Shown here piece after piece: positions 1 to 8,101 of a stretch of DNA of 64,000 bases. The position numbers and the translations under genes are program-made. Location of the stretch: assembly GCF_000744095.1 (NCBI RefSeq), contig NZ_JQLI01000008.1, forward strand, positions 2,542,001 to 2,606,000, in the 5' to 3' direction. Each line of letters opens with the position of its first letter. Position 1 is the first letter of the stretch. The notes beneath the pieces are model-generated. The model searched no databases and was not told the DNA's origin. It saw only the letters and a list, made by a program, of their open reading frames with translations. The DNA comes from Cupriavidus necator A5-1. Its GTDB lineage: Bacteria > Pseudomonadota > Gammaproteobacteria > Burkholderiales > Burkholderiaceae.

Positions 1-1
1 C

Positions 2-559
2 GGCATACAGGTCAGTGTGTCACTTGGTACTTCCGATGCGCTGATGATCCAGTTGCGTCAGCGTTCGCTTGACGCCGTGATCGTCGAGGTGAGCAGCGTG
101 GCGCCAGCCACGGACCTTCGCCACGAGCTGCTTAACGCGTTGCAGGGCCGCTTTATCTGCCGCACAGGACATCCGCTTCTGCAACAGGCCGCCGGGGGAA
201 ACGCCGTAACGTTCGACGATGTCATGCGATATCCGCTGGCTTCCGCCCCGCTCAGCATGGAAGTCGCACGCAGCCTCGTGAAGCGCTTCGGACCGCGAGC
301 CGATCCGGAGCATTGCCTGAGCCTCAGCTGCGAGAATGTCCGGAGCCTGGTCGAAGCTGTGCTGGATTCCGATGCAATACTGTTCAGCATCGTCGCGGCA
401 GTGCGTGCGGAATTTGCCGAAGGGAAACTTTGCGAACTGGTCACCACACCGGCGGTCGACGACGGGCCCCGCTATGCCTTTTTCACGCTGGCAGGGCGGA
501 CCGAGGCGCCAAGCATGGCGTTGTTCCGGAGCTTCGTGGATGAGCATTTGCGGGACTAG
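2..559 (+). CDS. LysR-type regulator, C-terminal part (cut by window edge)
   Basis: About 186 residues are visible, in frame from base 2 to a TAG stop. The pattern of alternating beta/alpha segments (SVSLGTSDALM, then DAVIVEV, then a late segment ending FRSFVDEHLRD) matches the effector-binding domain of LysR regulators. The N-terminal helix-turn-helix lies outside the window. The neighbouring M20 peptidase gene is convergent, so its target is probably on the other, unseen side. Family assignment is fairly safe from the fold-like pattern; no effector can be proposed. Confidence 0.7.
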   Translation, partial: GIQVSVSLGTSDALMIQLRQRSLDAVIVEVSSVAPATDLRHELLNALQGRFICRTGHPLLQQAAGGNAVTFDDVMRYPLASAPLSMEVARSLVKRFGPRADPEHCLSLSCENVRSLVEAVLDSDAILFSIVAAVRAEFAEGKLCELVTTPAVDDGPRYAFFTLAGRTEAPSMALFRSFVDEHLRD

Positions 560-712
560 TGCCACCTTTCGCCAGCTCCGGCATAGCAGCGCTGCTGGGT
601 CGGTAAGTGGTGGCAAAAGTCCCTCGATAGTAGGGTCAAAGGCTGACGTCCGTGGGTTAAAACCGTTGGCCCCGCTTGTTGTGGCTCCTAGCTAAACCAC
701 CCCTCACCCCGG

Positions 713-738
713 TCCCTCTCCCCATGAGCGGAGAGGGA
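713..738. repeat. Intergenic hairpin of the CCCTCTCC family
   Basis: Arms TCCCTCTCC (713-721) and GGAGAGGGA (730-738) pair perfectly around an 8-base loop. It lies between the convergent LysR and peptidase genes. There is no T-run on either side, so it is not a classic intrinsic terminator. The arms share the CCCTCTCC core with the larger hairpin array at 47138-47256, which suggests a dispersed intergenic element of this genome. Confidence 0.6.
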
Positions 739-818
739 GTACACCTTGCTCAGGCTAGTTCGGGCGGCTTTGGAGCACCCAAAACCGCTCTTGCTTCGAA
801 GGGCTGTCGCCCCTCCTC

Positions 819-2105
819 TCACCGCGCCGTCTTGTCCTGCGACACATCCATGATCATCCGCGTCAACAGGTACAGCCTCGGCGTGACCGAGTTCAGGTCG
901 ACATACTCGGCATCGTTGGAGTGGGCGCCGAACCCGCGCAGCCCGAAGCGCTCGATCACCGGCGCCTTGGTGGCCGCGGCGGCAAAGGCGGCGTCGGTGC
1001 CACCACCCTCCGCGGTGTCATGGACCTGGAGCGTTTCTCCGATCTCGGCATAGACGCCCTGCGCATGCGCGGCAAGCTTGCGTGCCGCGTCGGTTACCTC
1101 CAGCGGCGGACGGCGGCGCTCGAATTTCACTTCAACCTTGGTGTCGGGAATCAGCTGCTTGCGAATGCGTTCCTGCAGCGTTTTCTCGAGGCTGTCGTAG
1201 TCAGCGGTGCGCAGCACGCGTACGTCTGCCTGCGCGGTAGCGGTGGCCGGGATCACGTTGCGATTGGTGCCGGACGAGGAAACTGTCCAGTTGACCTTGA
1301 GGCCGGTGGCCGGATTGGAGAGGTCGCGCATCTGCAGGACCTGGTGCGACAGTTCATAGAGCGCATTGCGGCCCTGCTCTGGCGCACTGCCCGCGTGCGA
1401 AGCCTTGCCCTGCACTGTGAGATAGATCGAGCCGATGCCGCTCGTCGCCAGCGACAGGCGGTCGCCGGTGACGCGACTGGCCTCGCACGAGAACACGGCA
1501 TCCTGCTGCGCGCCCAGGCGGCTCAGCATGGCCCGGGCGCCGGGTGAGCTGATTTCCTCGTCACCGTTGATCAGCACTGTCAGCGTGCCGTAGTCCTTGA
1601 ACTTCATCTTCTGCAGGATGGCGATGGTGTGCAGGATCACGGCAACGCCGTTCTTGTCGTCGGCGATGCCCAGCCCGTAGGCGCGGTCACCCTCGATGCG
1701 GAAGGGCTGCTGGGCCAGCATGCCGCGCAGGTACACGGTGTCCATATGGGCGATCAGCATGATGTTGCGCTTGCCGCTGCCCTTGAACTGGGCCATCACC
1801 ATCTTGCCCACCTGCTTGGGCGTGTCATCCATCCGGTAGATTTCGGCGGGCTCGACCAGCTTGGCTTCGGTGGCGCCCAGCGCCGCGAGCCGGTCGCGGA
1901 TCAGCGTGGCAATGCGGTCCAGCCCTTCGATGTCCTTGCTGCCGGACTCGATCGACACAAGGTCTTTCAGGGTCGCGATGAGTGCGGGCTTCTCCTGTTG
2001 CGCGAGCTGGTGAACCGGCTCTACCGGGGCGGCAGCCGCGGTGCCGGCAAGCGTGGCGCAGGCGATGAACAGACTGGTGGCGCAAAGGGAGATACGGCGA
2101 GGCAT
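819..2105 (-). CDS. Exported M20 family metallopeptidase (glutamate carboxypeptidase type)
   Basis: The 428-residue product begins with a signal peptide (about residues 1-26, hydrophobic core ending GTAAAA), so it is probably periplasmic. Dinuclear zinc residues of the M20/CPG2 family are visible: His120 in AHMD, the bridging Asp at about 149 in ADDKNG, the general-base pair Glu183-Glu184 in NGDEE, and a late His in GFGAHSND. The family hydrolyses C-terminal glutamate or related N-acyl amino acids. The start at 2105 is preferred over upstream starts because a GGAGA sits 8 bases before it and it places the signal peptide first. The exact substrate is not known. Confidence 0.9.
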   Translation of the reverse strand: MPRRISLCATSLFIACATLAGTAAAAPVEPVHQLAQQEKPALIATLKDLVSIESGSKDIEGLDRIATLIRDRLAALGATEAKLVEPAEIYRMDDTPKQVGKMVMAQFKGSGKRNIMLIAHMDTVYLRGMLAQQPFRIEGDRAYGLGIADDKNGVAVILHTIAILQKMKFKDYGTLTVLINGDEEISSPGARAMLSRLGAQQDAVFSCEASRVTGDRLSLATSGIGSIYLTVQGKASHAGSAPEQGRNALYELSHQVLQMRDLSNPATGLKVNWTVSSSGTNRNVIPATATAQADVRVLRTADYDSLEKTLQERIRKQLIPDTKVEVKFERRRPPLEVTDAARKLAAHAQGVYAEIGETLQVHDTAEGGGTDAAFAAAATKAPVIERFGLRGFGAHSNDAEYVDLNSVTPRLYLLTRMIMDVSQDKTAR

Positions 2106-2279
2106 GGACAAGGTCTCCGGGGGGCAGGTTGTGGAGGGAGAATGCCGGGGCATTGAACAATGCCCTCGACGCGGCTGATGCAGCACTCCGCGAGCATAGC
2201 GCGTCGGCGGGCGACGCGCCATGACAGGCGCCGCAGCCGAGGGAAAACCTGTTGCTCCCCCGCGTCGAACGGGCTTACC

Positions 2280-2603
2280 TCACAACGGCCCCGGAAGCGC
2301 CTTCAGCCCAACCCACAGCACGCCAATGACGACATTGACCGGCACGCTGAGCACACACGGCACGTAGAACAGCGCGGACAACTCAGGCGCGCACAGCATC
2401 AGCTCGACCACGCCACCCAGTGCATAGAAGAACAGCCCGCACCAGAGCCACCGTCGCATATAGGTCAGCAGCCAGTGCGCGTGCGCCTGGTTGAAACGCC
2501 AGGCGACCGAGCGCTCGAGCAGGTTGCCGCGGCTGGCGTCCCGGAACAGCCAGCCGAAGAAGAAGTAGCGATACAGCATGGTGCGAAAGGCAAGTTCTTG
2601 CAT
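2280..2603 (-). CDS. Small membrane protein of unknown function
   Basis: A 107-residue protein with an aromatic-rich N-terminal region (FRTMLYRYFFFGWLFRD) and two hydrophobic stretches near residues 50-68 and 73-100 that should span the membrane. No family was recognised. It is supported as real by its amino-acid composition (membrane protein rather than the Arg/Ala/Pro-rich mix of shadow frames) and by a GGAGT just upstream of its start. It stands alone between the peptidase and the DadA-like gene. Confidence 0.65.
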   Translation of the reverse strand: MQELAFRTMLYRYFFFGWLFRDASRGNLLERSVAWRFNQAHAHWLLTYMRRWLWCGLFFYALGGVVELMLCAPELSALFYVPCVLSVPVNVVIGVLWVGLKALPGPL

Positions 2604-2643
2604 GATGACTCCTTCAGCCGCGCCTGCCTGCAGTACTCAAGGC

Positions 2644-2684
2644 CTGTGTCAGAAGCGTTGCCGGAACCTGCTGTGCCAGAAGCG
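2644..2684. repeat. Short imperfect direct repeat
   Basis: CTGTGTCAGAAGCG at 2644 recurs as CTGTGCCAGAAGCG at 2671, a period of 27 bases with one mismatch. It lies in the 223-base gap upstream of the small membrane protein gene. It could be a small tandem duplication or a paired binding site; nothing else was seen in this gap. Confidence 0.3.
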
Positions 2685-2826
2685 TCACCGCGGGGCGATG
2701 CAGGCAAGATACCGGCTCAATAAGCTCCAGCGTATCAAGGAAATCGCCGTGTCCGAAGCCCTCTGCGCTCGTCACCCTGTCCGCTTGCACGCAACCACCG
2801 ATGCCAGGCGACGGCCTGGTTCCGTC

Positions 2827-4068
2827 TCAGCCCCCGAAGCGGATCGGGTCGTACGGCAAGGCATCGATATAGGGCACCTCCTCGTCTATCAGTTCGGCGA
2901 GCAGTCGCGCCGTGGCCGGGCCCAGCGTGAAGCCCTGGTGCGCATGCCCGAAGTTGAACCACAAGCCGGGATGGCGCGGCGCCCTGCCGACGATGGGCCG
3001 CATGTCCGCGACGCAGGGCCTGGCCCCCAGCCACGGCGTAGCCTCGACCGGTTCGCCAAGCCGCACCAGTTCGCTGGCGTAGCGTTCGGCCCGCAGCAAC
3101 TGGACCGGCGTCGCCGGCGCTTCGTGGTGCGCGAATTCGGCACCCGTGGTCAGGCGCAGGCCGCGCTTCATGGGCGCCAGCATCAGGCCGTTCTCGGCAT
3201 CGAGCAGCGGCAGTTTCGGCATCGGATCGGCCGCATAGTGGCGGTGGTATCCGCGCTTCACGAACAGCGGAAAACGGTAGCCGAGCGGCCGGGTCAACGC
3301 CGGCGCCCAAGGCCCAAGCGCGATCACCGCATGGGCCGCCGTGAGCGGCCCGTCGTCGGTTGCCACGGTCCAGCCAGTGCCCGTCTGCTTCAGCGTGGTG
3401 GCATCACCGCGGCGGATGGTGCCGCCCGCGTTTTCGAAGTACGTGGCGTAGCGGCTCACCAGCTCGCCGGGGTCGGCGATGGTCCAGGGGTCGCGCCAGT
3501 AGATCGCGCCGGCCATGGACCCGTGCAGCGCCGGCTCGGTGGCGGCAAGCCCTGCGCTGTCGAGAATCCGGCAATCGAGTCCGTGCAGCCGCGCGACCTC
3601 GGTGGCGTTGCGCGCCGCCTGCTCGAACGGCAGGTTGCGACGGTAACCCTGCAGCCATCCCGACCGGCTCACGAGGTCCTGGGCGCCGGCCAGCGTGAGC
3701 AGGCGTTCATGCTCGGTGAGGCAGTGGCGGATCAGTGCGCTATAGGCCGTCACCGTCCCGGCATACCGCGCAGGCGCCGATTCGCGCCAGTAGCGCGCCA
3801 GCGTCGGCAGCAGGCTCGCCAGCGCCCGCGGGTGGTAGTGGACATCGTTGCCCTGGCGGGTAATCACGCGCAGCACGGCCATCCACTCGCGCGGAAAGGC
3901 ATAGGGCTGCACCGCTTCGCGCTGGATGATGCCCGCGTTGCCATACGAGGTTTCCCTGCCGGGTGCCTGCCGGTCGACCAGCACGACCGCATGCCCGCGC
4001 TGGCGCAGCGCCAGCGCCGTGCACACGCCGACCATGCCGGCGCCGAGTACCAGGATCTCCTTGGTCAT
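2827..4068 (-). CDS. DadA-like FAD-dependent D-amino acid dehydrogenase
   Basis: The 413-residue product is a DAO/DadA-family flavoprotein. The Rossmann FAD motif is at residues 7-12 (GAGMVG), followed by a glutamate/aspartate-type ribose contact (VDR) and the ETSYGNAGI segment typical of DadA. The C-terminus has GARPCVADMRPIVG and NFGHAHQGFTLGPATA, the usual FAD cap of the family. Length is normal for DadA (about 415-430). DadA enzymes oxidise D-amino acids to 2-oxo acids at the membrane and pass electrons to quinone. It lies downstream of a LysR gene on the same strand, and a palindrome shared with the lysR/Bug promoter lies about 200 bases upstream of its start. The true substrate may be another amino acid derivative. 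Confidence 0.85.
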   Translation of the reverse strand: MTKEILVLGAGMVGVCTALALRQRGHAVVLVDRQAPGRETSYGNAGIIQREAVQPYAFPREWMAVLRVITRQGNDVHYHPRALASLLPTLARYWRESAPARYAGTVTAYSALIRHCLTEHERLLTLAGAQDLVSRSGWLQGYRRNLPFEQAARNATEVARLHGLDCRILDSAGLAATEPALHGSMAGAIYWRDPWTIADPGELVSRYATYFENAGGTIRRGDATTLKQTGTGWTVATDDGPLTAAHAVIALGPWAPALTRPLGYRFPLFVKRGYHRHYAADPMPKLPLLDAENGLMLAPMKRGLRLTTGAEFAHHEAPATPVQLLRAERYASELVRLGEPVEATPWLGARPCVADMRPIVGRAPRHPGLWFNFGHAHQGFTLGPATARLLAELIDEEVPYIDALPYDPIRFGG

Positions 4069-4271
4069 GCCTGTATTCTGCCTTTTAAGAGAGGATCGGA
4101 GCGACGACCGGGATTTCATGTCAAGCCGGCATGCGGATTTTCGGGAGCGGCACGTGTGCGGTCGGGTCATGGCAAGCAGCAGGTCGGGGAAGGCAACGGC
4201 ATCCCATGCCTGATTCTGCATTGCCGGCAGGGTCGGACGGAATATGCGGCGCGAGCAATTAATTGAATACA

Positions 4272-4292
4272 TGATTGCCAATCCGGCAATCA
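4272..4292. promoter_or_regulatory. Probable LysR operator upstream of the DadA-like gene
   Basis: TGATTGCC (4272-4279) and GGCAATCA (4285-4292) form an inverted repeat around AATCC. The same sequence, slightly longer, occurs at 5250-5272. The site overlaps the stop codon of the lysR gene and precedes the DadA-like gene, so both transcription units flanking this regulator carry the same box. Confidence 0.6.
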
Positions 4293-5210
4293 CGCCTCGC
4301 CAATCTGCGTAATGGCCGTGGCCAGGTGCTGGACGAACGCCCGCCCCGCGGGCGGCAGGTTGCGCCGGGCCAGTGTCTGGATCTCGACATAGCGCTCGTT
4401 CATTTCCCGGTCGCGCAACGGCACGGCGGCAATGGTGCCCGCCTTCAGCTGGCTCCGTACCGAGAGCTCCCCGTAGAAGGTGATCACCCCGCCCCCTGCT
4501 GCCGCGAATCCGAGCAGGGAATTCAGCTGGTTGCTGGAAAACACGGTCTGGTAGCTCAGCCCCTGGCGGCTGCAACTGGTGTCGAGCAACTGCCGCAACG
4601 AACTGTCCTTGGGCGGCAGCGCCAGCGGATGGGCGACGACCTGGGACAAGGAAAGCTGGCGCTGGCCCGCCAGCGGATGGTCCGGGGACATGACCGCGAG
4701 CACGGGCGCCGGATGGCGCAGTTCCACCTCGATATCCAGCTCCGGAAGCCCGCTCAGCGTGATGCCGACGTCGGCTTCGCCGTCGCGGATGCGCTTGGCA
4801 ATGTCGCCCTGCGGGCAGACGTCCAGGTCGAAGCGGATGCCACCGTACTTTTCGCGGAAGCTCGCCGCCAGCGTCGGGATGAAATCGTGCGCCAGGCCTT
4901 CCACGCTCGCCAGGCGCACCTGCCCCACGCGCAGGCCGCGCAGCGCCTGGATATCCCCTGTGACGCGCTCGATGTCCTGCTGCGCCCGCTTGGCATGGGC
5001 AGCCAGCAACTCTCCCGCCGCGTTGGGGACGAGGCCCCGCGCCCGCCGGTCGAACAACAGGGTGTCGAGCTCGCTTTCCAGCTTGGCGATCTGCCGGCTG
5101 ACCGCCGACGGCGCCACATTGAGCTTCAGGGCGGCGTCCTTGACCGAGCCGGTGCGCACGACCTCGAGGAAGTAGCGGACGGCGGTTTCCTGCAGGATGC
5201 GGTAGGACAT
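4290..5210 (-). CDS. LysR-type transcriptional regulator
   Basis: The 306-residue protein has a typical LysR helix-turn-helix at about residues 8-67 (TGSVKDAALKLNVAPSAVSR, then LFDRR and the conserved TPAG-like PNAAGE). The rest is an effector-binding domain. It is divergent from a Bug receptor/amidase/dehydrogenase set and lies upstream of the DadA-like gene. Matching palindromes on both sides of the gene suggest it regulates both directions. The effector is likely the substrate or intermediate of this cluster (inference). Confidence 0.92.
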   Translation of the reverse strand: MSYRILQETAVRYFLEVVRTGSVKDAALKLNVAPSAVSRQIAKLESELDTLLFDRRARGLVPNAAGELLAAHAKRAQQDIERVTGDIQALRGLRVGQVRLASVEGLAHDFIPTLAASFREKYGGIRFDLDVCPQGDIAKRIRDGEADVGITLSGLPELDIEVELRHPAPVLAVMSPDHPLAGQRQLSLSQVVAHPLALPPKDSSLRQLLDTSCSRQGLSYQTVFSSNQLNSLLGFAAAGGGVITFYGELSVRSQLKAGTIAAVPLRDREMNERYVEIQTLARRNLPPAGRAFVQHLATAITQIGEA

Positions 5211-5249
5211 GGTGGCTTGGGCAGGACACGGGGGACAAGGTCGATTCTA

Positions 5250-5272
5250 TTGATTGCCGATTCGGCAATCAA
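5250..5272. promoter_or_regulatory. Perfect palindrome in the lysR / Bug receptor divergent promoter
   Basis: Arms TTGATTGCCGA (5250-5260) and TCGGCAATCAA (5262-5272) are exact reverse complements around a single T. The core contains the T-N11-A box expected for LysR proteins. It is 40 bases upstream of the lysR start and about 100 bases upstream of the Bug receptor start, a usual position for an autoregulatory LysR site. Confidence 0.75.
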
Positions 5273-5372
5273 GACTTCGAAACATTGCTACGATCTCACT
5301 CCGGATCGGTCGTACGATGGTGTCACGGCGTGCTGCTATGCACGTCGTCCTGCCACCTGCCGGAGCACCAAT

Positions 5373-6368
5373 ATGCGATCCCCCACCCACCGCGTCTTGT
5401 TCGTCCTGACGGCCTGCGGCCTCGCCGCCGGCGCTGCGCTGGCGCCGGCCGTTGCCGCCGCGCAAGGCAGCTATCCATCCAAGCCGATCCAGCTGATCCT
5501 GCCGTTTCCGCCAGGCGGCGCCACCGATGTGGTCGGGCGCGTGATTGCCAAGAAAATGGGCGAACGGCTTGGCCAGACTGTGGTGGTTGAAAACCGTCCC
5601 GGCGCCGGCACCGTCGTCGCGGCCAGCTATGTGGCCAAGTCCGCACCGGACGGCTACACGCTGATGGCGACTTCGGGTACCACGTTCACGGTCAATCCCG
5701 CGGTCTACGCGCGGCTGCCCTATGACCCGCAGAAGAACTTCGATCCGATCGGCCAGATTGGCTCGACCGGCCTGATCCTGCTGGCGAACCGCGACGTGCC
5801 CGTGAACACCCTCAAGGAGTTTGTCGCCGCGGCCAAGGCAGAGCCTGGCAAGTACTCGTACGGCTCGTTCGGCGCCGGCACCACGGCCCATTTCGCCGCG
5901 GAGCAGCTGCTGAACCTCACCGGCACCAAGCTGCTGCACGTGCCCTATAAGGGCAGCGCCCCTGCCATGACCGACCTGATCGGCGGCCAGATCCCATTCA
6001 GCGTGGACACCGTGGCCGCGGCGCTCCCGCAGCTCAAGGCCGGAAAGATCAAGGCCATCGCAGTCACCACGGCAAAGCGTTCGTCGCTGTTGCCGAATGT
6101 GCCGACCGTCGCCGAAGGCGGCTATCCCGGCATGGACGCCAGCACCTGGATCGCGCTGGTCGCGCCGCATGGCGTGCCGCCGGAGGTCAAGGCGAAGCTG
6201 GAAAAGGCGCTGGCCGAATCCGTCGCCGATCCGGCCACGCGCAAGCAGCTGACCGACAACGGCATCGAGCCCTCCTACGCGCCCGGCAAGCAGGTCAGCA
6301 CCATGATCGAAAAGGAAATCCCGCAGATGCGCGCCATCGCGCAGCGCGCGAATATCAAGCTCGACTGA
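5373..6368 (+). CDS. Tripartite tricarboxylate transporter (Bug/TctC) substrate-binding protein
   Basis: 331 residues. A signal peptide (about residues 1-30, ending AVAAAQG) is followed by the standard Bug start YPSKPIQLILPFPPGGATDVVGR. The motifs GYTLMATSGT, ENRPGAG and the later YKGSAPAMTDLIGGQIPF are typical of the family. It binds a carboxylate or similar ligand in the periplasm. No TctA/TctB membrane subunits are nearby, which is common for Bug proteins in Burkholderiales. It begins a plus-strand set continuing with an amidase, so the ligand may be an amide or its acid. The start was chosen to give the signal peptide. Confidence 0.92.
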   Translation: MRSPTHRVLFVLTACGLAAGAALAPAVAAAQGSYPSKPIQLILPFPPGGATDVVGRVIAKKMGERLGQTVVVENRPGAGTVVAASYVAKSAPDGYTLMATSGTTFTVNPAVYARLPYDPQKNFDPIGQIGSTGLILLANRDVPVNTLKEFVAAAKAEPGKYSYGSFGAGTTAHFAAEQLLNLTGTKLLHVPYKGSAPAMTDLIGGQIPFSVDTVAAALPQLKAGKIKAIAVTTAKRSSLLPNVPTVAEGGYPGMDASTWIALVAPHGVPPEVKAKLEKALAESVADPATRKQLTDNGIEPSYAPGKQVSTMIEKEIPQMRAIAQRANIKLD

Positions 6369-6430
6369 CCTACAGACACAGACGCGGGCCGTCGGCGCCG
6401 GGACGGCGCGGCCCCGGAGATACTTATTCC

Positions 6431-7954
6431 ATGAACGCCCAAGACAACCTGACCTCGGCTTCCGCGGTCGAACTTCGCCGCCTGATCGGCACCGGGGAGA
6501 TCTCGCCGGTCGAACTGCTCGACGCTAGCATCGCCCGCATCGAGACCTACAACCCGCTCATCAACGCGATTACCGCAACCTGCTTCGAGCGCGCACGCGA
6601 AGAGGCGCGGCGCGCCGAGCAGGCGGTGCTGCGCCGCGAACCGCTGGGCCTGTTGCACGGGCTACCGCTGGGCGTCAAGGACCTGGAAGCCACCGAGGGC
6701 CTGCTTACCACCTATGGCTCGCCGCTGTACCGCAGCCATGTGCCCACCCAGGACAACGTGCTGGTATCGCGGCTGCGGGCGGCCGGCGCCGTCGTCGTCG
6801 GCAAGACCAATATCCCGGAAATGGGCGCCGGCGCGAACTCCCGCAATGCCGTCTGGGGCGCGACCGGCAATCCCTTCAACCCCAACCTCAACGCCGGCGG
6901 ATCCTCCGGCGGCTCGGCCGCCGCGCTGGCCGCGGATTTCCTGCCGGTTTGCACGGGTTCGGACACCGGTGGCTCGCTGCGCATTCCCGCGGCCAAGTGT
7001 GGCGTGGTCGGATTCCGGCCCTCGCCGGGCGTGGTGCCCAACTCGCGCAAGCTGTTGGGCTGGACGCCTATCTCGGTGGTCGGCCCGATGGGGCGCACGG
7101 TCGCCGATGCCTGCCTGCAGCTCGCGGCTTCGGCGGGTGTGTCGGTCACCGATCCCCTGAGCTATGCGGTGGATGCCGCCGCCTTCGTCTCCCCGGCGCC
7201 TGTGGACCTGTCGTCCTTGCGGGTCGGCTGGACCGAGGACTTCGGCAGCTGCGCGGTGGACGACGGCATCCGCCGGGTGTTCCGCAGCAAGATCGCCGCA
7301 ATGCAGCATCTGTTCAAGCGTTGCGATGAGGTGAGCTTCGATCTTGGCGATGTGCATCGCTGCTTCGACGTGCTGCGCGCGGAGAGCTTCGTCGCCGGCA
7401 TGCACGAGGCCTACCAGCGTGATCCGGCCAGCCTGGGGCCGAACACGCGCGCCAATTACGAGATGGGCGCGAAGATGTCGCTGGTCGACAGCGCGTGGGC
7501 GCAGGCGGAGCAGAACCGCATCCTGCAGCGCTTCCAGCAAGCCTACGAGGAGTACGACCTGATCCTGTCGCCGACTACGCCGGTCTCGCCGTTCCCGTGG
7601 ACCCGCCTGTTCGCGGAGACCATCAACGGGGAAAAGCAGGAGAACTACTACCGCTGGCTGGCCTTGACCTACGTCGTGACCCTGACCACGCACCCCGCCA
7701 TCTCGCTGCCGTGCGGCACCGACGAGCTCGGCATGCCGTTCGGGCTGCAGGTGACCGGCCGCTTCCGCGCCGACGTGCAAACGTTGGGCGCGGCGCAGGC
7801 GATGGAAACGGCCTTTGCCGGCTCGGCGGCGTTGCGCCGTCCCGTGCCCGACCTGGCCTCGCTCAAGCCGGCCTCGCCCGCGCTGCGTTCCATTGTCACG
7901 GCGCCGCCGGTCTTCAACGCAGGGGCGCATCGGGAGGGCGTTTCCGCTGTATAG
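6431..7954 (+). CDS. Amidase of the amidase-signature family
   Basis: 507 residues, normal for the family. The catalytic triad can be placed: Lys83 (LPLGVKD), cis-Ser158 (NAGGSSGGSA) and nucleophile Ser182 (GSDTGGSLR). The C-terminal HPAISLPCG and MPFGLQVTGR segments are the usual amidase ends. It hydrolyses a C-N bond of an amide. It sits 62 bases after the Bug receptor gene and before an Fe-dependent dehydrogenase, so the three are probably one operon. A CGGAGA precedes the start. Specificity cannot be read from the sequence. Confidence 0.92.
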   Translation: MNAQDNLTSASAVELRRLIGTGEISPVELLDASIARIETYNPLINAITATCFERAREEARRAEQAVLRREPLGLLHGLPLGVKDLEATEGLLTTYGSPLYRSHVPTQDNVLVSRLRAAGAVVVGKTNIPEMGAGANSRNAVWGATGNPFNPNLNAGGSSGGSAAALAADFLPVCTGSDTGGSLRIPAAKCGVVGFRPSPGVVPNSRKLLGWTPISVVGPMGRTVADACLQLAASAGVSVTDPLSYAVDAAAFVSPAPVDLSSLRVGWTEDFGSCAVDDGIRRVFRSKIAAMQHLFKRCDEVSFDLGDVHRCFDVLRAESFVAGMHEAYQRDPASLGPNTRANYEMGAKMSLVDSAWAQAEQNRILQRFQQAYEEYDLILSPTTPVSPFPWTRLFAETINGEKQENYYRWLALTYVVTLTTHPAISLPCGTDELGMPFGLQVTGRFRADVQTLGAAQAMETAFAGSAALRRPVPDLASLKPASPALRSIVTAPPVFNAGAHREGVSAV

Positions 7955-8101
7955 CTGGCGCGACGCAACGCAGTGCCTGCCATCGTGGTTCGCGATGGCA
8001 GGCTCTCGAACCACTGTTTTTCAGCCGGCTTGCCGCCGGTCATCATTTGGCCATCCCCAGCACCGCCCGCGTCCGCGCGGCACAGCACAAAGGAAAGCCA
8101 A

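Noticed and set aside
4275..5372. Long N-terminal extension of the Bug receptor frame
   Set aside because: The extension reads antisense through lysR and lacks protein-like character; the real start at 5373 gives a clean signal peptide.
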